Source: Siphonodentalium dalli
Lineage: Eukaryota; Mollusca; Scaphopoda; Gadilida; Siphonodentaliidae
NCBI GenBank assembly: GCA_032622095.1
Contig: CP136068.1
Span: 5,309,314-5,373,313 of the forward strand
Direction of reading: 5' to 3'
Length of the DNA stretch: 64,000 nucleotides
Below, piece by piece: positions 12,813 to 23,951 of this stretch. Both the position numbers and the translations under genes were made by a program. The notes under the pieces were generated by a model. That model worked only from the letters and a program-made list of their open reading frames with translations, was not told the origin of the DNA and ran no database searches. Positions within the stretch are counted from its first letter, which is position 1. Each line of letters opens with the position of its first letter.

Positions 12813-12830
12813 TGGTGCCTTCGAGCCAGG
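12813..12830 (+). other. Candidate primer-binding site
   Basis: TGGTGCCTTCGAGCCAGG begins 11 bp after the LTR end. Its complement would end in CCA, as a tRNA 3' end does. The gap to the LTR is longer than usual and I cannot assign the tRNA. Confidence 0.5.
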
Positions 12831-12937
12831 ATCTGAACGCTAATCACAGACACAACGTGAAGCCAGAAGAAGAACAGTGTGAACAGAAACAGTGTGGGAA
12901 AATTCGCAAAACGTGAGTCTAATTGTTTATTATCATA

Positions 12938-14023
12938 ATGGCTACCCAATCTACATCTGCTGGCGTTCTCGCCCCATTAACAGAGTCTATCAATTCTCAA
13001 ATTGCTGCAATGGCCATGACTACGGTAACACAGGTAGTGACGTCATTTGACGGGGACCCCACGAAATACCACGGGTGGGTCAAGGCGATAGAAAAATGCG
13101 CAATCCTAACCGGCGCTAACGAAGCAAAGAAGCCCTACATGGCATTCCAGAGCGCGACGGGCCCCGTATCAGATTTTTTACAAAGATATTTGGCCACACA
13201 CCCGAACGCCACGTGGCAAGACACGAAAACCGAATTATCTAGTCGATTTGCCGAGATAAATGACAATCAATTCGCCTTTTCGATGCTAAGAAAAATCAAG
13301 CAAAAACAAAACGAAAACTTACATGTGCTTGCCGAACGAATCTTGGAAATCGCGACGGTGGCATATCGAGATCAGCCCGGCGGGATCAACTCGGTCGAAG
13401 GCCAACTCGTAGGATTTTATATTGACGCTTTAAGAAGCGACAGTTTGAAAATGAAGTTGATAAGGGATGCGCCAAAAACGCTAAAAGCGGCAGCCGAAAT
13501 CGCCATGCGGGAAATGGGGATCCGACGGGTATTCAACCTACGAACAGGCCGCGAAAATTACAACGAAAACGAACCGGAAGCAATGGAAATCGATAGTTTT
13601 AGAAACAAGCGCGCGAGGGCAACCTGCGATATATGCGCACGCGACAATCACACGACACGAGAGCACAGATCACGCCCGAGACAGGTGCATGTCGATGCGG
13701 TAGTTAAACCACGAACGGTCGAATGTTGGACGTGTCAAGGTAATCATTTTGCCCGTGACTGCACCTTTAAGACCGACAACCGAAGGCACGTATCTTGCTG
13801 GGTTTGCGAAGGTAACCACTTGGCTAGAAATTGCCCCTCCAAATCCGGAGATTCGAAGCAAAAGCGATGGAACGCGCCGGCAACGCCACCTAGGGGAATC
13901 CGCCGAGATCAGCCGAATCGATCACGTGACATATCCCATGATAGACCGCGACACAGCCGGAGATATCCGACATTAAACGAACCGCCACGAATGATGACCC
14001 CGCCCACATATGCAAAAAACTAA
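12938..14023 (+). CDS. gag: Retrotransposon Gag polyprotein
   Basis: Intact 361-codon frame from ATG at 12938 in good context (cataATGG). The N-terminal and central parts (residues about 35-200) have the capsid-like pattern of Gypsy Gag: SFDGDPTKYHGWVKAIEK near residue 36, then a long helical region. The C-terminal nucleocapsid carries two zinc knuckles of the form C-X2-C-X3-H-X4-C, CWTCQGNHFARDC (residues about 263-275) and CWVCEGNHLARNC (287-299). A degenerate third precedes them (CDICARDNHTTREH, last Cys replaced by His). A basic tail follows. Gag would package the RNA and form the particle. It ends at TAA 14021-14023, directly after the frameshift heptamer that gives access to pol. No disabling mutation is seen. 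Confidence 0.93.
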   Translation: MATQSTSAGVLAPLTESINSQIAAMAMTTVTQVVTSFDGDPTKYHGWVKAIEKCAILTGANEAKKPYMAFQSATGPVSDFLQRYLATHPNATWQDTKTELSSRFAEINDNQFAFSMLRKIKQKQNENLHVLAERILEIATVAYRDQPGGINSVEGQLVGFYIDALRSDSLKMKLIRDAPKTLKAAAEIAMREMGIRRVFNLRTGRENYNENEPEAMEIDSFRNKRARATCDICARDNHTTREHRSRPRQVHVDAVVKPRTVECWTCQGNHFARDCTFKTDNRRHVSCWVCEGNHLARNCPSKSGDSKQKRWNAPATPPRGIRRDQPNRSRDISHDRPRHSRRYPTLNEPPRMMTPPTYAKN

Positions 14024-14041
14024 GGAATCCTCTCATTGAGG
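14014..14041 (+). promoter_or_regulatory. -1 programmed ribosomal frameshift site (A AAA AAC)
   Basis: The heptamer A AAA AAC lies at 14014-14020 in the correct zero phase (GCA AAA AAC TAA), directly before the gag stop. Slipping back one base moves reading into the pol frame, which is open from there to 15606 and reaches the protease. X XXY YYZ heptamers of this kind are the standard retroviral signal. A short hairpin, cctc-tcatt-gagg (14029-14041), follows with a 9-nt spacer. It may act alone or be part of a larger structure with the downstream gggagga. Confidence 0.8.
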
Positions 14042-15606
14042 CCACAAATGGGAGGAAATATAACATAAATATTGTGGGGAACCCCAGCTCATGTTTAGTT
14101 AGAATAGGTAAAAATAAATACCGCTCATTAGTAGATAGTGGCGCGGAAGTGTCATTGATTCACAAACGCGTCTATGACGCATTACAGTTTCGACCAAAAC
14201 TAACTAGGGAACACATTAACCTTAGCTCCGTGAATGGGAAATCATTGGGCGTGCTTGGTAGCGTGGAATTAACCTTCAGAATGGCAAACTTAAAATTAAC
14301 CCATAAATTTTATGTGGTGAATGATATGACCCGGAACATGATATTAGGGAGGGATTGGTTGACCTCTCGGGGGGTCAGACTATATTATGACCTGGGATGT
14401 CTCAAGGTCAATGACGTGTACGTCCCCTTGGAATCGGACGCGCACATAGCTTCCCTCCTGAGGTTGACCTGCAAGGTTAATTTAAAGCCCCAAACGTCAA
14501 CTTTATGTATGGGTAAATCGAAAAACTTAGCTTCTCTTCACAAGTCGACATTAGTAGAGGTTGCCCAAATCGAGAAAGGTTACCTAGCATCAAAACCCGG
14601 TTTGGAGGTAAGGAATTCGATTTCGGAACTAGGCAAAAGACAACAAGTCCCATTGCTACTCGTGAACAACACTAATAAAACCGTTTATCTACGGCGCGGC
14701 AGTGTGGTTGGAAAATCAGTCACGTATGAACGAAGACGTAATCGTGCTGGGAAGGGTTATTGTCAAATAGCATTACGGCAACAGCCTAAATCACTTACGC
14801 TGGTGCACAAACACATGAAACAGGTTAAACGCCAACGAGCAGCGAAAATGTACGAAAAGGCCAAGGCCATTAAATTCGAAATTGGTGAGGCCGTGTTTGT
14901 TAAGAATCACTTGCGGAAAAGCAAACTGGAAAGTAAATGGAAACCCTACTTCCGCATAACTAGACAGATAACGCCCGTCACTTTCGAGTTAAGAAACCAA
15001 TTAACTGGGAAAGTCACGCAATCCCATGCTGAACATATGCGCAAAGCCAACCTGGAATGGGAAATCCCCAAAACTGACAACAACAAGCGTGCTCAAACGT
15101 ATGTTGTTCCCCCCGAAGACGAAGATAGCGACGTCCCTGTCCCTAACCCTGTGGGTGGGTCTTCTGGCGATGAAACCGAACCATTACCAGATGATGTAAT
15201 CGCTCGATATCGGAGACAATGTTCCGACTCCGATGACGAAGATGTCCCTTTAAGCGAGCTTAAGGTGCGCTTACAGCGTAGCAAAATGCGACTCGCACAT
15301 GCGGGGCCGCTACAAAATCATGACTCGTCCACGGACGAGAGATCAGAGCCGAGTGCCAAGGCACGACGCGCCTCAGCGCCTCGCCGACACGGGCGCAAAG
15401 TAACAAGGATGGTTACGAGTGATGACAGCTCAGGGGATGAGTTAATGGAAGTGGCCGCCATTGAACAAACTCCTCGTGAATGTAGGCCCGTACCGGCCCC
15501 ACGCAAGTGTAAACAGCTCATGAATGGAGCGAGCAGCAACTTAATAGGCAAACCGTCGTTTCGAGCCCTGCTATCAGCGATAATAATAGAGTGCTCGAAA
15601 CAGTGA
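14021..15606 (+). CDS. pol: Protease - integrase C-terminus fusion (deleted Pol)
   Basis: Open in the -1 frame relative to gag; there is no ATG near the start, so expression should need the frameshift. The aspartic protease has LVDSGAEVSLI (DSGA near 14134) and the flap/second half NMILGRDWL (near 14338). After about 215 residues the protein passes, near 14716-14750, into sequence typical of the integrase linker and GPY/F-like C-terminal domain: ALRQQPKSLTLVHKHMKQ, then GEAVFVKNH and SHAEHMRKANLEW. The acidic, Ser/Asp-rich tail (15100-15600) has no recognised domain. Reverse transcriptase, RNase H and the integrase DDE core are missing without loss of frame. The fusion could be a passive deletion or a maintained accessory protein. 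Confidence 0.88.
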
Positions 15607-17283
15607 CCCGGGGTCCATTACAGAAGAAATGCGACCCTACCCTTAACTGGCTTATTGGCAAACCTAACCCGGCTCCGTAATATTTAACCCAGTGGCCCGA
15701 ACCGAGTCGAAACAAATAGTCGTGCCCCTATCGATCACAGGTCGCGCGTCCCCATGAAACCCGGCACGTGCGCGCGGCGATTCAATAACTAAACATTTAA
15801 ACTTTACAATCACGCGCCGAGAGCTAACGAGCACCGCGGCGATGTGCACACCGCCACCCTTAGGGTCACTACGTTTAAGCGAATCCCGCACAAATCAAGC
15901 GCGATCGAAAACATGCTCGCGACTGACTTAAGTGAACGAAAAAGTATTACCCCCAATGAATGGTAGAGATGGCTATGGTGGTATTTTGCCCTATAAAACT
16001 TCGATAGTAGTTTTCATTATCTTGACCCACCGATTGAGTGGAAATTTGTTAAACGACATTTACCAAGGTTAGCCATTATGTATAATAAGCAGTTAGACCA
16101 GCGACCTGAGGATATCCCGAATGCCGTGTTCAAAGAGCCCATAGACGAAGCAATGAAGACGGATGAACCAAAGCCGCCTGCGCCATTCAGGGACGACACT
16201 CAGGAACGCCTACATGTATATCCAATTATAGCCGTCAGAGGCTAACCACATCTGTGGCGGATTTGGATTAGTATTAATTATGTATCATATATTAATGTAT
16301 TCCGAATTTCCTCCGTAATTATTGTTGCACGGACATTATAATCATTTGCATGTATATAGACATTTATGCATTTCATATATTTCAAATATTAATTGTTGCA
16401 TAACGATGTCCATGGTATTATAGTTGTATAATTATCAGAATTATTATAGCAAGCGTTGAATAGGGACTATAAATCCCGACATGCAGTCATACGTTTCGAT
16501 GATTGAAATCAATCACCCCGACTTTCCTTGTGTTTAACTGTTCGTCAACCAATCAATCTATCTAATTAGTTGTAAATTCCATTTCGAATTGGGCTGATCC
16601 GACGGCCCTCAAGCGATACCGATAAATTGGAAAAGTAACCATTGTGTATACTGACTGTCATTTGTTCTCAAACCTCACACAAATATCCGTTTGAGTATTA
16701 CAGGCTGACCATGGCGGTGGAACGAGGGTCGACCAGTTGTCAGAGCTTACCCCATACTCGGACAGTGAGGACGAAAATACCTCGACATCCGACAATGACG
16801 ATACGACACCCAGTTCAGATGCACGACCATCCACCAGCAGGCGGCCGCACGAAAGCTACCCCGACATGATACTGCGCATGTAGTCACCCACACCCGTTAA
16901 CCAGCCATGGATACAGCCTCACATCGAACGCGGAAGATATTACGCAATGCAGCCAGTAGGTCGTGGTTGTCTGAGAGACGCCCAGACGACCCGACCTGCG
17001 TGAAGACGGACGACATCGCACCAGCTACCCATCGCATGCGATTCCAATCATAACTTTAAATCGAAAAAGTGAAGGAGTTACCAAGGTCATAGCCAGTAGG
17101 TCGGAGTTGTCTGAGAGACGCCCAGACGACCCGATCTACACGGAGACGGCCGACATCGAACCAGCTATCCATCGCCGATGCCGCTGTTGCGAAACACTTC
17201 GACGAATCATCGACCTGCTGCGCAGCGACGAATTGGACTTGCGATTTCAAGATCAACTTTAAATCGAAAAAGCGAAGGAGTAA
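15607..17283 (+). other. 3' internal region of the LTR element, largely non-coding
   Basis: About 1.7 kb between pol and the 3' LTR. The longest plausible frame is an ATG-less 75-codon stretch at about 16020-16245, with no recognised motif. No envelope signature (signal peptide or transmembrane segment) was found. The last 330 bp contain two related modules, 16951-17077 and 17091-17280, each starting agccagtaggtcg and ending in gaaaaag.gaaggag. Confidence 0.7.
17266..17280 (+). promoter_or_regulatory. Polypurine tract (plus-strand primer)
   Basis: gaaaaagcgaaggag ends 3 bp before the 3' LTR, the expected place for the plus-strand primer. A near-identical tract, gaaaaagtgaaggag, lies upstream at 17063-17077. 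Confidence 0.75.
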
Positions 17284-18186
17284 TGTGCCAAGACAACCCC
17301 CAGGGACATAACTTTCAACCCGGGAAGAAGAAGGCAATATCTTAGTCGCGGGAGCCGCTAGTTTACCACACATACTAGCGCCCCTGATGACTGGTCATCA
17401 ACATTGCGACATCAAAACGAATTGGCGGACATCTAGCAGTAACCAGGCCGATACATACATACATACATAGTAAGACAACTGTGAAGTAAACAGAACGTTT
17501 AAGGGATTAGCGAGACGAGATACTTTACCTACGGCGCCCATTGAAACCTAACGCGGCACGAAGGCAAGGATAAGATACCTGAAGAACACAGAGGAACACA
17601 TAGGAAAATTACCTCGCATGAGCAGCCCAGGAACGCCCCATCCGATGGATCATGAAATGCGGATCCAGGCGGAATAACACCATGGTCCTATTTAGAAGCA
17701 AGCACAATTCAGACCTTCAGACAGTTCTAACCAGCTACCAAGATGTGACCGATAACTCTCGTGGTGACGCTATGAAGACAGACCGGAACTCTAGTCAGGA
17801 ACGCGGACGGGAATACAAGGTACACATTACAATCTTGTATTTCTAACAACGCTACGAAGCAAAGCAGACGACAGGAAGACGAACTCAGCCGGAACCCAAC
17901 CGAGTAGATGACAAGCAGGCACGCCCAATCTATGAAGACAGAAGAAGACCCTAAACCGAGCAGACGACAGGAAGATAAACTCAACCGGAACTCAACCGAG
18001 TAGATGACAAGTAGACACGCCCAATCTATGAAGACAGAAGAAGACCCTAAACCGAGCAGACGGCAGGAAGATAAACTCAACCAGGAGAAACCCAGATGCT
18101 GATGATTGAACATTGTTGACTTTGTTGTAAATAAATAATCAAACCGTTCTGATAGCCTAAGAGTTATATGTACCCGTATTGGCACA
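17284..18186 (+). repeat. 3' LTR
   Basis: 903 bp, colinear with the 5' LTR at an offset of 5385. By reading, substitutions are at about 12146, 12319, 12405 and 12730 (5' LTR numbering) with no indels. It keeps the 96-bp internal tandem repeat and AATAAA (18130-18135). Confidence 0.95.
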
Positions 18187-18725
18187 AAAGGCATGGGATG
18201 GAATTGTTGAATATGGCTCCAAACAAATTCACCAGTACATGACAATATTTTGGACCGATTTAAACCAAATTTGGTGTGCTGACTCGGGGTACCCTTGGCG
18301 GAGTTATAATAGTGTTAGTTTTAAAAAAAATTAGTTTTTTTTTAATTATTTAAATATTTTATTATTTTTGTTTGTTATTTATTTAATTATTTTATTTTGT
18401 TTTTGTTTTGTTAGATTGAGCAAGGAATTAAATCTAATTTTTAAGTTTTTTTTTTAAGAGTGAATATTTTTTTTTGAAAAAGGGCCATAACTCAGTTAAA
18501 AATAGTCGGACCAAACCCATATTCGAATTCGATCTGTCTTTTATGCTGAGAAATTCATATACAAAATTTGGTTCCGATCAGATATAAAATGTTCGAGTTA
18601 TCGCACCATGCGTAAAGTGTCTACAGACAGACAGACAGACAGACGGACGGACGGACTAACGACGAGTGGTCAATCCGGACAACGACACTATGTTTACCAT
18701 ACTATGGTATGGGTAAACATAAAAA

Positions 18726-19559
18726 GTGCCTATTCTACACTATGGAAATTCACCCATGTGCATCATCATACAGAAATTTGTGGAACAATCACAAAATTTA
18801 AATCACCAAACGATTACGTGACTAACATGGAGATACTACCATATAGCACACATTTTAGAATTCACAAACACAGAACAGAAGTCACGTGGACAACCCGAAG
18901 CATCCGATTGGCTGCTGTTGGACATAAAACCTTACAGTACGAATAATTGTAAAGATCGCTGGAGATACGACATTTGCTTCACTGGTTTGTGCGAATATTT
19001 GCCATCCAATGCAAAAACAGTTTGGCCCATCGGATTGGATTTTTTCTCACGATTCGAATGGTATCAAATACTCATTTCCCGCCATAATGGAGTTACGACA
19101 TTATAGAACGGATGCGTCGAGATTTTGTCAACCCGCGGGAAGCCACCAAAAGATTGAAAATAAATAGTTTTGATGTATATGAGCCACATATATTAGCCAA
19201 CTATCAACTGCACCCACCACTCACAAATTCATTATATGACAAGCTGGGCAGAGTCTACCATTTTCGTTTTGGAAGCCATATTAGATAAAATTTATTGTTT
19301 CTTTTGGTCTATTTGAGATGGAATGTTCACAAATAAAAGACACGCTCAATTATTGTATAGACAAAATCTGCTCATCACTAAATATCAAATGTGATATACC
19401 GTATTCGTTAGAACTTATTAGTGAAGGACCGGAGTAAACTATGACCTAATCGATTAGACATGTCATTGCTGGAATGATCAGTTGACACGACCATTGAAAG
19501 AATATACCCATTGTTTCCCAGTTCAGAGAGCAATAAGTGATAAACAGAAATGATAGAAA
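18726..19559. other. No recognisable gene
   Basis: Short open frames only (for example 18918-19106). No domain, splice pattern or repeat partner was recognised. Confidence 0.45.
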
Positions 19560-20422
19560 ATAGTATTTTTCACATCGGGCGACCATTTTGGCAGCCATTT
19601 TTGGTACTGATTTTTAAGTTTTTCCATAGAGCTAGCATAATGGCATCATAAAAAGGTATACATTCGTATTTATTTAGTCAATTTTATTCATCAACCACTA
19701 CTTATAATGGATTGAATGACACTGTGATCAATATCCGCCATTTTCCATATTTTGACTGCCATTTTGGCAGCCATTTTAAGACAAAGCGCCAATTTTGGTT
19801 TCATTGAACTGGAGTATTCATAGATATTGGTATGCCCAACTTACATTGTTCAGTTCTGTTAATTTCTTGTTGATATATGACAGAATCCCAATGGCGATTT
19901 TTGTGGAATTTTATACCGCGTTCTGTAAAATTGAATTTTTGAGGGGGTAGATGAGTCTGGGACCCCATTTATAGTATCTTTCATTGCTCCAATGCTGAAA
20001 TAACATGAATAAGACTAATCAAAGTCGCCAGTTAGAACCATTGTCAAACAACAGGAATTGATCTTTAAGATATTAGGCAAAAACTTCAAATTTTCGAGTT
20101 TAGGCCGCCATTTTGGCGGCCATCTGGGACGAGCGGTTCCATTTTTGTCATAAACAGGTGGCACAATATATTACCTTTGCAAAAATGTATACATTTGTAT
20201 ACATATGACAACATTTGTTCTTACCATAGTCGAATTAATCTCAGTCAGAGTCTCTTTTGACTAACGGCAGCCATGTTGGACGCCATCTTGGATCCTGAAT
20301 TTTCCCCATAGCGGATTTTAGCGGATTTTGGATATGCTATACACTAGATTCTCCGGCGTCGAATGACACCAAAATCGCTTCTTTACCAATTTCTTCTGGG
20401 TCTATCCCTCCGACGACCACAC
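19560..20422 (-). repeat. Dispersed repeat (aagatggcgtccaacatgg type), inverted copy
   Basis: Reverse complement of 7880-8600, including ttggacgccatcttggatcc, agacaaagcgccaattttgg and tttcattgctccaatgctga. Its right end abuts the TIR element at 20426. Confidence 0.85.
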
Positions 20423-20425
20423 TAA

Positions 20426-22066
20426 GGCCATAATAAATATATTGCTAGATGATCATCGGCGCCCGCCCCGATTTTTTCGGCCCGCCTCGGATTTATTTAT
20501 TATACCATTTACGAAAGTGAAACACCATTTTTTTTTTTATAAATTTTGTTTAATGCATGTAATTGGCATGTAAGCACACCTATATCGCTAAATATATACT
20601 GTATACTATGTTTACATTAAGCAGCACTAATTTTAGATGGAATTTTTAAAAACAATTTACTTCTATCAAAATACATGTATGTCCATTTGTGGTTGCAGAT
20701 GAATCCCAATCTCACCAATAAATATGCAGTCTTTAAAACATGCCTGTGGTAATCTTGTTTGTTCAACTCCCATCTCTTGTGGGAAGAATTCTTATCTGTT
20801 AGAGAGCAATATACATGTAGTAGACTTTCTATATCAGAATTTAAAGTTCCTCTCCCCAGTCAATCAAGGATTCATAGTGTCCACGCATGCGTAGTTACTA
20901 GTGTGGATACAGACAGTATAAATATGACTGCATGTCTACCATATCAAACACCCTTCTGGGATGGGCACTATTTAAAAACAGCACATGGAATTATTTACTG
21001 GTTTGTATGGGTGTATAAAACTTACAAGCATGCAATGCCAGTGTGCATAAGGAACTTCAAAGTTGGAGGCAATTTGAATCAGCACTGAGGTGTGGTACCT
21101 CAGTCAAGGTGTGGCCTGTGGTACCGGTACCATTTTCAATGTGGTGAGGGTCTTTATATATCAATGCAATCGAGGGACATTTACACCCTGTGCAATGTGA
21201 CTGAGGCGCATGTGAGATATCCTGCCAATGGAGGCGTGTCTTAGGTCCTGAGGTGTATGACCAAATATATAAGTGAGGTTTTAATTAATATCATACAAGT
21301 TATGTTATTATAAAGTCATAGAAAAGCCCTATTATGGTGTTCATCTTGGGCCTGTTGATATGTCAATATTGTGCTCTGAGGAAGATGTGCCACCACAATC
21401 TAAACTGAAAGAATAATTACAAGAGAACTGCATAGTTGACTGCTTGGGAGGCATTTGTTTGTCCACATTGACAATACTTATCATATTATTGTGCTACATT
21501 AACTGTTTTCTTACAATATACATGGACAGCATTAACACAAGTATAAAGAGTAAGCATTAATGCACTTCTTAACTGTTCGGGGAAAAAATAAAAAAATAAC
21601 CCAAATTTTTTTTTCTTCTTTTTTTTTTTCGGCCTAATCGTACTTGTTCCGTACTGCAAGCATTTGCTCATTTCTCGGGATACCAAACGCCACATAGAAA
21701 TAGGGCATGCGAATATGCTTGACATGGGCATCTTTTGACATATAGTTTGCACCACAACATACTAGTATGTGTGTGCGATATTAATATATACATATGTGTT
21801 TTATTATAAATGAAGTAAATGATGGGAATATATATATATAACAACATGATATTTATTGTTAGGTATTATTTATTTCCATCTTTCACTTCATTTAACTCAC
21901 ATTTTATTAATATTGCACATGTATACAACATAGCAATGAATTGAATCAACTTTACTTGGTTCATCTATGCCGAGCTGGAAATAAATAATAAATAATAAAT
22001 ACCTCCCCCCCGCCCCAATTTTCAAAAAACTTCCGATGATCATCTAGGAATATATTTATTATGGCC
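20426..22066. mobile_element. PIF/Harbinger-like non-autonomous element
   Basis: Terminal inverted repeats of about 34 bp: ggccataataaatatattgc continuing to ctagatgatcatcgg at the left, and its reverse complement with one mismatch at 22033-22066. It is flanked by TAA on both sides (20423-20425 and 22067-22069). A 3-bp TWA duplication is characteristic of PIF/Harbinger. The interior has a 109-codon frame (20759-21088) that I do not recognise and no visible transposase. Next to the TIRs are C-rich stretches (cgcccgccccg; ccccccgccccaa) that are themselves partly inverted. Confidence 0.75.
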
Positions 22067-22072
22067 TAATAG

Positions 22073-22806
22073 TCTATTATATATTTTGGGAAATCTGTGT
22101 GTGTGTATCTGTCTGTCTGTGTGTTCGCGATGAACTCGAAAACGGCTGAGCCGATTTCGATGAAACTTGGTATGTGGGGGTATTTCAGCCGAGGACTGGC
22201 ATGAGCCTATTAATTTGCCTGTGCAATGTGACCTTGACCTTGAAATCGGGTCATTTCAAGGTCAAACGCCCGAGTATCACGGGATTTCGATGAAAATTAG
22301 TGTCTAGGGATACTTTCGTATGGGGAGTGTCGTAAGCCTATTCGTTTGCCATGCGACGTGACCTTGACCTTGAATCGGGTCAATTCAAGGTCAAATCGCG
22401 AATTTTTATGGGATTTCAACGAAATTTGATACGTAGGGTTACTTTTGTCCACTGGGTGTTTTGGACGGGTCAAATCGTGACCCCCACCTGACCTTGACCT
22501 TCAGAATGGACAATTCAAGGTAAAATCGCGCAATTCGCCGAAGCAATTGACCTTCAAAATGATCAATTCAAGGTCAAATCGGGATTTCGATGAAAATTAG
22601 TGTCTAGTGATACTTTCGTATGGGGAGTGTCATAAAGCCTATTCATTTTCCCGTGCGACATGACCTTGAATTTGGTCAATTCAAGGTCAAATCGCCCATT
22701 TTTATGAGATTTCGACGAAATTTTGGCAATTCAAGGTCAAATCGTGCAATTCGCCGAAAAGCAGAGGGGAAACAGCCCGGACGAAGTCGGGTCCACCTGC
22801 TAGTAC
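22073..22806 (-). repeat. Tandem-core element, cccgacttcgtccggg type, inverted
   Basis: It begins with a gtgtgtgtatctgtctgtctg microsatellite, then about five core units with gtgaccttgaccttgaaatc and tcaaggtcaaatcg motifs. It ends in agcccggacgaagtcgggtc followed by cacctgctagt. Several units are partial, so the array has been rearranged. Confidence 0.75.
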
Positions 22807-23109
22807 CTTATAAAACCTTTCATGTCAGAGACACTCTAGTTCTCGTGTCATATAAGAGTTTTAATGCAGATTTAGTGCTTTGATTTGATAATAATACTTA
22901 CAAAGTTTTCATATATAGCCTAGCAGTGACTCTATAGTCTACCTAGTTCTTAAGTTAAATATTTTAACTTATGATTTATATATAACACTTTCAATGTATA
23001 CCATGTATATTCTCAGATAGTCACCTATTAAAACCACTAAGACCCGAGTCCATGGGAAGCCGGTCCTGTCATACATACTATATACCATCTACTATACATG
23101 TAACTCATA

Positions 23110-23830
23110 TATTAATTTCATCATATATATAAAGAAAAGGTCACAGACCACGTGTCCCCCCGAAAAGGTGGCTTTTTAGTAAGCATAGCTTTTTTTTTAA
23201 CTCTCAAAATTCATCGGACCGTGACCAAATTCAAACTTGGCCTATGTCTTCTGAAATTTGAACAAGTACACATATCAAGAGATTCAGTTGAAGTTAAAAA
23301 CAATCAGATAACTAAAAGTAAAGTTATCATCCGGAAACAAAAAATATCGGCAAATTATAAGTCGACAAGAACAATAACTCTGGCAAAAATGGGAGGACCG
23401 AACCCATATTCGAACTTGACCTGTATTTGGCGCTGATAACCTCACATACCAAATTTGCTTCAGGTCTGATAACATAAACTAAAGTTATCGTCCGGAAACC
23501 TCAAAACAACAAAATTCTAAGTAAAAAAGAGGCCATAACTCATAAGTCAACAAGAATAAAACTCTGGCAACAATGGGCAGATGGAACCCATACTCGTACT
23601 TCACCTATAATTTGAGCTCATAACTCAGGCACATACCAAATTTTGTTTCGATCCGATAACCCAAAATAAAGTTATCATCCAGAAACTTTCCAAACAGACA
23701 GATTCTAAGTCGAAAAGGGGCCATAACTACCAAAAATGGGCGGCCCGAACCCATATTCGAACTTGACATGTTTTTTGAGCTGATAAACTCACATACAAAT
23801 TTTTGATAGTCCCACAAAAAATAATTGGGG
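23110..23830 (+). repeat. Tandem-core array, gggccataactc type
   Basis: About three units share gaacccatattcgaacttga, 'cacataccaaatttg' and 'aaagttatcatccgg', with a period of roughly 200 bp. No microsatellite tail remains. The cores are related to those at 6.8, 18.5, 31.8 and 50.9-51.2 kb. Confidence 0.65.
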
Positions 23831-23887
23831 GGAAAAAAATATAAATTTTGTTAATGCATACGATTATACACAAATTGATCGTAATAA

Positions 23888-23951
23888 AGAGAGGCCGATC
23901 ACGATCGGCAGATGTTTAGCCCATACCTTGGCGATACCGATTAGCTATTTT
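23888..23951 (+). repeat. Palindrome-bearing dispersed block, copy 3
   Basis: Contains gaggccgatcacgatcggca, gatgtttagcccataccttg and gcgataccgattagctatttt. Same orientation as the other three copies. Confidence 0.85.

Larger units (their letters stand above)
11899..18186 (+). mobile_element. Young Ty3/Gypsy-like LTR retrotransposon, internally deleted
   Basis: A 6288-bp insertion has two 903-bp LTRs that differ at four positions by my reading, so it is recent. LTR termini are TGTGCCAA and TTGGCACA. Flanking aaag (11895-11898 and 18187-18190) is a 4-bp target duplication, confirmed by the empty paralogue near 5012. Internal order is primer-binding site, gag, -1 frameshift site, protease fused to the integrase C-terminal domain, a non-coding 3' region, polypurine tract. 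Reverse transcriptase, RNase H and the integrase catalytic core are absent. It therefore probably depends on a related complete element for copying (inference). The Gypsy assignment rests on the DSGA protease and the GPY/F-like integrase tail. Confidence 0.95.
11810..18725 (+). repeat. Dispersed repeat copy B, split by the LTR retrotransposon
   Basis: The left part (11810-11898) and right part (18187-18725) match copy A at 4910-7095 almost end to end. At the join, copy A reads aacaaaggcatggg. Copy B reads ccaaag before the insertion and aaaggcatggg after it. The right part carries the gggccataactcagtta core, a gacggacggacg microsatellite near 18640 and the terminal palindrome near 18698. Confidence 0.85.

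Noticed and set aside
15607-17283. Possible env gene of the LTR element
   Set aside because: The longest open stretch is about 75 codons, without signal peptide or membrane segment.
20759-21088. 109-codon frame inside the Harbinger-like element as its DNA-binding protein
   Set aside because: No Myb/SANT or nuclease pattern was recognised; it could be chance.
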